Shown here one piece after another: positions 1 to 5,616 of a stretch of DNA of 11,256 nucleotides. Within the stretch, counting starts at the first letter, position 1. Every line of letters begins with the position of its first letter. The notes under the pieces are model-generated. The model saw only the letters and a list, made by a program, of their open reading frames with translations, was not told the origin of the DNA and did no database searches. The translations under genes and the position numbers were made by a program. Source of the stretch: UBA1046 sp964624395 (GTDB lineage Bacteria; Bacillota; Clostridia; Saccharofermentanales; DTU023); NCBI GenBank assembly GCA_964624395.1, contig CAZUWY010000051.1:1-11256 (forward strand), given 5' to 3'.

Positions 1-79
1 GATGGAACCACACACAGAGTACAGAATTGCGTTTCAGTTTAACTTGCAGTTCATAGATCATAAAGGTCAGCTGTTTTAA
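1..79. other. Window-edge segment, possible partial genes
   Basis: Two mutually exclusive short open frames touch the left edge. On the plus strand a frame open from position 2 ends at TAA 77-79 and could be the last 25 codons of a gene entering from the left (ending ...DHKGQLF). On the minus strand an ATG at 61-59 opens a frame running off the window (starting MIYELQVKLK...). That start faintly recalls pRiA4b ORF-3-like proteins, but it lacks a clear Shine-Dalgarno site. Neither frame is long enough to decide, and both may be non-coding. Confidence 0.2.
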
Positions 80-100
80 TTTTTAAGCGCCCAGTCACTG

Positions 101-109
101 TGTTAGAAT
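101..109 (+). promoter_or_regulatory. Candidate extended -10 promoter for the cyclophilin-like gene
   Basis: TGT followed by TAGAAT (104-109) gives an extended -10 element with five of six matches to TATAAT. The -35 position (81-86, TTTTAA) is poor, which is usual for extended -10 promoters. Transcription would start near 116, leaving a leader of about 50 nt before the ATG at 166. A perfect 10-bp palindrome, AGAATATTCT (105-114), overlaps the -10. Confidence 0.35.
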
Positions 110-165
110 ATTCTTCATATTATTTTTTTACCATAAAAAATTATCCGGTTTGGGGAGGTCTGATC

Positions 166-756
166 ATGAATCCTATTGCGACCATAAAGATGCAAAACGG
201 CAATATCATCAAGATTGAATTATTGCCAGATATAGCCTATAACGAAGTTTCAAGCTTTATCTGGGCGGCAAATAATGGCTATTACAATAATCACAGCATT
301 GAAAGAATAGTGCCCGGTTCCTGGATAGACATGAGTTATACCGCTTTTCAGCATGAGGAATGCAAATATTTTCTGCCCAATCGTCTGGCCGAGAAACCAT
401 CTGTCCCCGTCCCCGAGGAGGGCGACTTGTGCCTGGGCTATTATTCAGATAAAGAAATCTCCGGCACAGAATATTTCTTCCCTCTGAGAAGATGTGAACA
501 TCTGCAGTATAAATGCCCGGTGATAGGCAGGGTGCTGTCAGGCATGGATGAAGTCTACCGGCTGGGGCAGGTGGCAACCAGACCGGTCAAATATGAACCG
601 GATCTGAAGATTGAAATTAATAAGCCCCTTAAAGCTGAGATCATCGCCAGTATTGAAATTGACAGCAAATTGATTTCTTATCCGGAGCCGGAAAAACTGA
701 GCGATTTTGACTTGCCGGCCAGCTGGAAGACAATCAGAGAAATACCCGCTGAATAA
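166..756 (+). CDS. Divergent cyclophilin-type peptidyl-prolyl isomerase-like protein
   Basis: A 196-residue cytoplasmic protein with no signal peptide. It aligns along its whole length with bacterial cyclophilins: the opening MNPIATIKMQNG, the ERIVPG loop (46-51, equivalent to FHRVIPG), GTEYFF (100-105, equivalent to GSQFFI), IGRVLSGMD (120-128) and a YPEPE tail (172-176) that I recall from Firmicute cyclophilins. The fold assignment is good but activity is doubtful. In human CypA numbering, Arg55, Phe113 and Leu122 are kept (R47, F104, L113), while His54, Phe60, Met61, Gln63, Gln111, Trp121 and His126 appear as E46, S52, W53, D55, E102, H112 and C117. I chose ATG 166 over an in-frame GTG at 100 because GGGGAGG (152-158) sits 7 nt before it and family similarity begins there. 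The gene is monocistronic in view and convergent with lpdA. It may be a pseudoenzyme or a binding-only chaperone. Confidence 0.8.
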   Translation: MNPIATIKMQNGNIIKIELLPDIAYNEVSSFIWAANNGYYNNHSIERIVPGSWIDMSYTAFQHEECKYFLPNRLAEKPSVPVPEEGDLCLGYYSDKEISGTEYFFPLRRCEHLQYKCPVIGRVLSGMDEVYRLGQVATRPVKYEPDLKIEINKPLKAEIIASIEIDSKLISYPEPEKLSDFDLPASWKTIREIPAE

Positions 757-784
757 TATCCTGGCAAGATATTTCATCAGCGGG
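745..784. terminator. Hairpin between convergent genes, possible bidirectional terminator
   Basis: CCCGCTGA (745-752) pairs with TCAGCGGG (777-784). Inside it AATATC (755-760) pairs with GATATT (768-773) around a 7-nt loop. The stem starts inside the last codons of the cyclophilin-like gene and includes its stop codon. There is no strong U-tract on either side, only a later GTTTTTG on the plus side at about 803. It may therefore be a weak or protein-assisted terminator, or an mRNA-end stabilising hairpin. Confidence 0.45.
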
Positions 785-831
785 CAGTCACTTAAATTTG
801 GGTGTTTTTGCTCTTGTATTTTCAGATCAAA

Positions 832-2196
832 TCAAAGCATGAAGATTGCTTCTCTGATCACTTCTGCCACAGTGGGGTGGGGGAAGATCTGAGCCTTGAT
901 CTGATCGACAGTCATCTTTCTTTCGATCATCAGACCTGCTGCCACAATAATTTCCGAGACATATGAGCCCATCATATGGCAGCCGGCGACGGTGTCGCTT
1001 TCCTCGTAGACAAGCAGCTTGCACAGGCTGGGTTCGCGATCCGTCTCCGCCAGATAGCGACCGGAATAAGCGAAGGGGATTTTCACAGTGCGGTATTTGA
1101 TACCTGCCTCATCCAGCTCCTTGGCTGTTGCACCCACAAATACCACCTCAGGATTGGTATAGACAACACTGGGACAGTTGTCATAACGCATTTCATCTTC
1201 TTTGCCCAGGATGGTGTTTACCGCCACCTCAGCTTCGCGCGAGGCGGCATGGGCCAGCATCCATCTGCCGTTGACATCACCGGCCGCATAGACACCAGGT
1301 ACATTGCTGCGGCATTTATTATCTGTTTTGATCGCTCCCTTTTCGATTTCAAGCTCAATATTTTCCAGGCCAAAGCCAGTAAGCACTGCTTTGCGTCCGA
1401 CTGAAAGCAAAACAATATCTGCCTCTAATTCCGACACAAGGCCGTCTTGTTCAAATAAAATCTGCTTTTCTTTTACTTCAGTCAGCTTGGTCCCAAGATA
1501 AAATTTAATGCCTTTTTTTTCATAGGCCTTTTGCAGCATGCTGCTGATCTCGGGTTCATTGCCCGCCAAGATGCCATCTTGCATTTCGATCACAAAGACC
1601 TCGCTGCCGGCACTGCAATAATAGCTGGCCATCTCCAGACCGATTACGCCCCCGCCGATGACTGCCAGCCGCTTTGGTATTTCTTCCAGATCCAAAATTC
1701 CTTTATTGGTGACAACAAAACCGCTGGCCAGACCTTCCTGCAAACCGGGGATCGGCGGTACGACCGGTACTGATCCAGTACAAATGAGGATATTTCTGCC
1801 CGCATATTTTTCGCCCGCTGCCTCGATTAAAAAAAGATCATCCTCTTTGCCTAAAATGACGGCATTGGCCTTTATTACATCGACAGCGGCCTCTTTCATC
1901 TTCGTCTTGATCCCGCTGACAAGCATTCTGACAATCTTGTTCTTGCGCTTGATCAGTTTTTCCTGATCAATAGCCAGATCTGAAGCCGAGACAGCAAAAG
2001 CTTTGCCCCCTCTGGCGGCATCGAGTATCTTAGCTGAATTTAGTAGTGTCTTGGAGGGAATGCAGCCTTCGTTGAGGCAGACTCCACCCAGCTCGCTTTT
2101 TTCAAACAGTACAGTCTTAAGGCCAGCCTGCCCCGCTCTTTCGGCTCCGGTATAACCTGCCGGGCCACCGCCCAGAATCATCAAATCATAAATCAT
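832..2196 (-). CDS. lpdA: Dihydrolipoamide dehydrogenase (E3)
   Basis: This 454-residue flavoprotein oxidises dihydrolipoamide on a lipoylated carrier protein and reduces NAD+. It can serve 2-oxoacid dehydrogenase, acetoin dehydrogenase or glycine-cleavage complexes in the cytoplasm. Domains in order: N-terminal FAD site GGGPAG (9-14); redox-active disulfide in GGVCLNEGC (C40 and C45, the CX4C spacing of the family); NAD-binding GGGVIG (181-186), with an acidic residue after the following strand (E204) favouring NAD over NADP; second FAD motif AAGDVNG (304-310); and a C-terminal dimer domain with the catalytic His440-Glu445 pair in FPHPTVAEV. All catalytic residues are present and the length is normal. 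No N-terminal lipoyl domain is fused. AGGAG lies 5 nt before the ATG. It follows the FBPase gene by 66 bp on the same strand with no obvious terminator or strong promoter between, so co-transcription is likely. Its partner enzymes are not in this window. Confidence 0.93.
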   Translation of the reverse strand: MIYDLMILGGGPAGYTGAERAGQAGLKTVLFEKSELGGVCLNEGCIPSKTLLNSAKILDAARGGKAFAVSASDLAIDQEKLIKRKNKIVRMLVSGIKTKMKEAAVDVIKANAVILGKEDDLFLIEAAGEKYAGRNILICTGSVPVVPPIPGLQEGLASGFVVTNKGILDLEEIPKRLAVIGGGVIGLEMASYYCSAGSEVFVIEMQDGILAGNEPEISSMLQKAYEKKGIKFYLGTKLTEVKEKQILFEQDGLVSELEADIVLLSVGRKAVLTGFGLENIELEIEKGAIKTDNKCRSNVPGVYAAGDVNGRWMLAHAASREAEVAVNTILGKEDEMRYDNCPSVVYTNPEVVFVGATAKELDEAGIKYRTVKIPFAYSGRYLAETDREPSLCKLLVYEESDTVAGCHMMGSYVSEIIVAAGLMIERKMTVDQIKAQIFPHPTVAEVIREAIFML

Positions 2197-2262
2197 ATTA
2201 ACTCCTAGCTCTTAAAAGCCAATTTTTCTTTTCAGATAATCAGAATTCTACCTTAAATCAAA

Positions 2263-4221
2263 TTAGATTTCTGCGGAATAATTCTCTTTTATCAGACCGT
2301 GCCTAAAGGCGTGGATAAGCTCGTGCAGATCAGAGATGATGCTGTCCCATTCCCTGCCCAGATCCGTATCTGCCTCCATCAGGCGCTTGGGCATGGCTTC
2401 GACGATTTCCACTGTCGGCGTGTAGGAACCCAGATCATTTTCTATGCCGTAGTCCAAGCTGTGATGCTGGGCCAAAGCGAGATGATGTGAGTTAAAGATC
2501 AAGGTATAGCCGGCTATGCCTGTTTTGGGCTGGTAAGCTTTGGCAATGCCGCCGTCAATGACATAGAGCTTGCCGCTGGCCTTGACAGGAATCTCCCCGT
2601 CCTTGATTTTGACCGGCACATGCCCGTTTATTATGCGGGCTTTGTCCGGGTCCAGACCGAATTCCGCAATAATCCGACGGGCAGTCTCCTCATTTTCAGC
2701 CAGGCGGTAATAAGGATTGTATTTTTCTTTTCTGACCGCCTTGTCTGCGATGAAAAAATTCTCAAAAGTTGACATCTGGCTTTTGCCAAACAAAGGTGAG
2801 ATAGGGCCGCACCAAAGATACCAGATGAAATCGAGAGCTGCTTGCTTTTGCTTTGAAGGGTTCAAAAAATAGGCGTCCTGAATTAAAAAGTCAAGCTGGT
2901 CCATCAGTTCTTTACCGCTGTAAAGGGTCCCTTTGATCTCCAGACTGCTGAAGCTGGAATCTTCATTGAGCGGAATGCAGCCGTGATAGAGCAGATTGTT
3001 GTTTACCGCCTTATACATGCTGCCCTTGGCAAAAAGGAAGCGCACATGCCTTTGCAAGGGCTCTGAATGCAAAAAGGAGGCCCGTATGCTGTGCATCAGT
3101 TCCTTTTCCTCCAAGCTGAGTTCGAGCGGATTTTCAGGATCAATAGTGGGGAAATTATTGTCCAGCAAAGGATATTCCTTGCCCTCATGCAAGTAAAGGC
3201 CTCGCGAGAAATCGACCTTGCCCAGGACAATACGCTCTTGCATCTTGTACTCTGGATGCTTTTGCAAAAGCTGCCCCTCCAGTTTGAACTGGATAATCGA
3301 GATCGCTTTGTGCATTCTGGCTGCGTGCTGCGGGTCCACCTGATCATATTCATTCTTGTCCAGCAGCTTGGGCTGGAATCTGGCACAGGGGTCCTGGGCA
3401 TAAAACTGAGCGGCAAAAGAAGACAGCGGGCGCAAGTTCAAATCGTAGCCGTCCTCTAAAGCGTCAAAATTGTTATAGCCCAGACCGATGCGAAGCACAG
3501 CCGCCATGCAGACCTCATTGCCTGCGGCCGCCCCCATCCAGAGTATGTCGTGATTGCCCCATTGGATGTCCAGATCAGGAAAATTGATCAATTCCTCCAT
3601 AATGCGGTGAGGACCCGGGCCTCGGTCAAAAATATCACCGAGAATATGAAGGGTGTTCACACAGATATTTTGAATCATATTGCAGATGGCAACAATGAAA
3701 GAGCGGCTGGCCCCAGCTTCAATGATAAAGCGAATAATACTGTCGATATATTCTTTTTTGTCCAGCTGGTCCTTATCGGTGAAGAGCAGTTCAGTGATGA
3801 TGTCATAGTAGACGGCTGGAGTTTTGCGGGCAATATTTTCTCGGGAGTATTTGACCCCGATATAGCGGCAGAGATCAACTAATCTAAAGATAGTGATGCG
3901 GATCCACTCAGGATTGAGCCTTTCTGTCTCCTGCAAAAGCTGCAATACCCGTTCAGGGTCATAGATGAGATTGGCCAGCTGGTTTTGCTCCTCATAAGTC
4001 AGCCTGTTGTCATAGAGCTCGGAAATCTTGGTGCGGATATTGCCGGAGGCTGAGCGCAGCAGATGAAGGAAGGCTTTGTCTTCACCGTGCAGGTCACTGA
4101 AGAAATACTCTGTCCCCTTGGGCAGTGCTTTGAGGGCATTGAGATGAATGATTTCAGCAGTTGCTGTTTTTATATTGGGATAATCCTTGGCCATCAGCTT
4201 CAGATACTTGATTTTATCCAT
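2263..4221 (-). CDS. fbp: Class III fructose-1,6-bisphosphatase
   Basis: Hydrolyses fructose 1,6-bisphosphate to fructose 6-phosphate, the committed gluconeogenic step, in the cytoplasm. This is the Firmicutes-type (B. subtilis-like) family, built on a calcineurin-like metallophosphatase core and unrelated to class I or GlpX enzymes. The 652-residue length is typical. Metal and active-site motifs are intact: SDLHGE (42-47), GDIFDRG (195-201), GNHD (222-225), the LLYHGCIP segment (410-417), NGHVPVK (532-538) and DGG (556-558). An in-frame ATG seven codons upstream exists, but ATG 4221 is preceded by a near-perfect GAGGAGG (4233-4227) with 5-nt spacing, so I start there. It heads a probable two-gene transcript with lpdA and is transcribed from a TATAAT promoter in the divergent region. 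The pairing joins a gluconeogenic enzyme to an E3 subunit, which may be incidental. Confidence 0.95.
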   Translation of the reverse strand: MDKIKYLKLMAKDYPNIKTATAEIIHLNALKALPKGTEYFFSDLHGEDKAFLHLLRSASGNIRTKISELYDNRLTYEEQNQLANLIYDPERVLQLLQETERLNPEWIRITIFRLVDLCRYIGVKYSRENIARKTPAVYYDIITELLFTDKDQLDKKEYIDSIIRFIIEAGASRSFIVAICNMIQNICVNTLHILGDIFDRGPGPHRIMEELINFPDLDIQWGNHDILWMGAAAGNEVCMAAVLRIGLGYNNFDALEDGYDLNLRPLSSFAAQFYAQDPCARFQPKLLDKNEYDQVDPQHAARMHKAISIIQFKLEGQLLQKHPEYKMQERIVLGKVDFSRGLYLHEGKEYPLLDNNFPTIDPENPLELSLEEKELMHSIRASFLHSEPLQRHVRFLFAKGSMYKAVNNNLLYHGCIPLNEDSSFSSLEIKGTLYSGKELMDQLDFLIQDAYFLNPSKQKQAALDFIWYLWCGPISPLFGKSQMSTFENFFIADKAVRKEKYNPYYRLAENEETARRIIAEFGLDPDKARIINGHVPVKIKDGEIPVKASGKLYVIDGGIAKAYQPKTGIAGYTLIFNSHHLALAQHHSLDYGIENDLGSYTPTVEIVEAMPKRLMEADTDLGREWDSIISDLHELIHAFRHGLIKENYSAEI

Positions 4222-4289
4222 AATTACCTCCTCACTTAGCAAAGCTTTTCTTCAATCTTCACCTTAACAGGCAAGTTTTATTAAAAATA

Positions 4290-4319
4290 ATTATACTAAT
4301 AAATCTTAGCAGCGTTCAC
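4290..4319 (-). promoter_or_regulatory. Promoter for fbp-lpdA
   Basis: On the minus strand there is a perfect TATAAT (4295-4290). A weak -35, GTGAAC (4319-4314), lies 18 nt upstream, in AT-rich surroundings. The predicted start near 4283 gives a leader of about 60 nt ending in the strong GAGGAGG site. Confidence 0.5.
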
Positions 4320-4327
4320 TTGGAATG

Positions 4328-4349
4328 TCTTTTCAAGCTAAGGAAAAGA
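4328..4349. repeat. Inverted repeat in divergent promoter region
   Basis: TCTTTTC (4328-4334) and GAAAAGA (4343-4349) form a perfect 7-bp inverted repeat around an 8-nt centre (AAGCTAAG). It lies between the two outward-facing promoters, upstream of both -35 elements. It could be an activator or repressor site, or chance in purine-rich DNA. It resembles no operator I can name. Confidence 0.3.
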
Positions 4350-4369
4350 AAAAAGAGCAGTTACAAAAA

Positions 4370-4398
4370 TTGGCTTTGCCAGGCTGATGGTTTAGAAT
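4370..4398 (+). promoter_or_regulatory. Promoter for the flippase-like gene
   Basis: TTGGCT (4370-4375), a 17-nt spacer and TAGAAT (4393-4398) match the housekeeping sigma consensus at four and five of six positions. The predicted start near 4405 leaves a leader of about 70 nt before the GTG at 4477. A small perfect inverted repeat, TGGC-TTT-GCCA (4371-4381), overlaps the -35. Confidence 0.5.
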
Positions 4399-4476
4399 AA
4401 GACAAATCCGACGATAAAAACAATCAGCAATTTATTTGCCTGTACAAGCTGCAGGTTAATCGGACGTGGAGTAGAA

Positions 4477-5457
4477 GTGGAAGAACTGCGTTTAAGATTT
4501 GGCATAGATAAGATGAGGCTGTTATTTGCCCGCTACAACAGACTGCTCCGCTTTCTGGTCATAATACTTGTGATTGTGCTGGTGGTATTCTTTGCCAGCA
4601 GCCAGTTTGCCGATATCAATCCGGAAGAGTTCAGGCAGGCCATAGATGAGCTGTCCTTGCCGCGCCTGGCAATTGTTGCCCTCCTGGGTCTTTTTGCCTT
4701 TTTTATCTCCGGCAGCTATGATCTGGTGGAAAATCTCTTCCATCCCAGTGGCCTGAGCTGGATGAATCTTTTATGGGTGGGCTGGACATCCCAGTCCTTC
4801 GGACGCTTTATGAGTTCGGGCGGGCTTTCCGGAGGGGCTCTGCGCATCAAACTCTACAAGCGCTACCACGATGCCAAAGAAATAACAATCGGCTATGCAG
4901 CCAGAATCTGGGCAGCCGGTCTGACCGGCATTTCCTTTTTAATCTGGCTGGGCATGCCCTATGCACTTGGACGTTTTGATCCTCTGGTGCTTCTTCTTTC
5001 CGGCCTATTCAGTCTTTACCTGCCCTTTTACTATTTGACCGGCTTCATTAAAATAGGGCGTTTCAGCATCAAGGATTCGCCCATCGGCATGATGCCCCTG
5101 GTTGAAAAGGCAAGCCTGCACCTGATTTCAACAGTAGAATGGCTGGCGGCCTTCTTTTTCTTCGTCTTCTGCCTCAAGCTTTTTTCACCTCTAATCTCTT
5201 TGCCGGTGCTGCTTTTTGTCTTCGCCGCATCCACTGCCCTGGGTTATCTATCCTTTATTCCCAGCGGCCTGGGCAGCTTTGACCTGGCCGCCATCAGCAT
5301 GCTGGAATCCTCTGGCCTTATTGCGGAAAGAATTGTTTTATCGCTGCTTTTATACCGAATATTTTTCTTTTTTGTCCCCTTCATCATTTTCATGCTGGCC
5401 TTTGGCCTGAACAGCAGCTATCGGTACTTTGCCTGCAAAAAGCAAAAAACTTCTTAG
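4477..5457 (+). CDS. MprF/UPF0104-type integral membrane flippase-like protein
   Basis: A 326-residue polytopic membrane protein with roughly seven or eight hydrophobic segments (about 24-44, 62-80, 93-110, 137-160, 168-192, 212-236, 240-262 and 284-311). It matches the lysylphosphatidylglycerol synthase transmembrane (flippase) family: a GG-x-SGGALR element (115-123) followed by a short basic stretch, and near the C-terminus SFIPSGLGSFDLAAISML (259-276) followed by LLLYRIFFFFVPF (290-302), which corresponds to the signature region of the MprF flippase domain. The C-terminal tRNA-dependent aminoacyl-lipid synthase domain is absent, so the protein cannot itself aminoacylate lipids. It may move another lipid or glycolipid. 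The GTG start at 4477 has GGAG (4468-4471) 5 nt upstream; the later in-frame ATG (4513) has no ribosome site. The product is presumably in the cytoplasmic membrane. Substrate unknown. Confidence 0.8.
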   Translation: MEELRLRFGIDKMRLLFARYNRLLRFLVIILVIVLVVFFASSQFADINPEEFRQAIDELSLPRLAIVALLGLFAFFISGSYDLVENLFHPSGLSWMNLLWVGWTSQSFGRFMSSGGLSGGALRIKLYKRYHDAKEITIGYAARIWAAGLTGISFLIWLGMPYALGRFDPLVLLLSGLFSLYLPFYYLTGFIKIGRFSIKDSPIGMMPLVEKASLHLISTVEWLAAFFFFVFCLKLFSPLISLPVLLFVFAASTALGYLSFIPSGLGSFDLAAISMLESSGLIAERIVLSLLLYRIFFFFVPFIIFMLAFGLNSSYRYFACKKQKTS

Positions 5458-5492
5458 ACTGATCCCTTTTTCTCTTAAAAAAGCCTGTATCT

Positions 5493-5518
5493 TAACAGTA
5501 AAAGCAAAACTGTTATTT
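5493..5518 (+). terminator. Weak hairpin terminator or operator after the flippase-like gene
   Basis: TAACAGT (5493-5499) pairs perfectly with ACTGTTA (5509-5515) around a 9-nt A-rich loop, followed by TTTAT. The stem is AT-rich and the T-tract short, so termination would be inefficient. Its position 8 bp upstream of the next -35 makes an operator role for the following gene equally possible. Confidence 0.4.
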
Positions 5519-5525
5519 ATCTCAC

Positions 5526-5555
5526 TAAACAGCAAGATAGATAATAAGGTATAAT
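5526..5555 (+). promoter_or_regulatory. Promoter for the HerA-like ATPase gene
   Basis: TAAACA (5526-5531), an 18-nt spacer and a perfect TATAAT (5550-5555). The predicted start near 5562 gives a leader of about 55 nt. This suggests the ATPase is transcribed independently of the flippase-like gene. Confidence 0.55.
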
Positions 5556-5616
5556 TTTCTCTAGTATTTAAGTTCAATTGCTGAACTTGGGAGTAAAGTA
5601 TAGAGAGGGCGATAAT

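Noticed and set aside
711..735. 'PAGRQ'-encoding palindromic repeat suggested by translated shadow frames
   Set aside because: The underlying DNA is ordinary coding sequence of the cyclophilin-like gene and does not form the long palindrome seen in dispersed repeats of that kind.
976..1404. 142-codon open frame on the plus strand inside lpdA
   Set aside because: It is antisense to fully conserved Lpd codons, has no family resemblance, and is explained by the codon bias of the real gene.
3067..3459. 130-codon plus-strand frame inside fbp, plus similar frames near 3550-3882
   Set aside because: These are shadows of the FBPase gene. They have no ribosome site and the sequences resemble no protein family.
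4222..4289. Riboswitch in the fbp leader
   Set aside because: The leader is short and AT-rich with no conserved aptamer motif or terminator/antiterminator pair.
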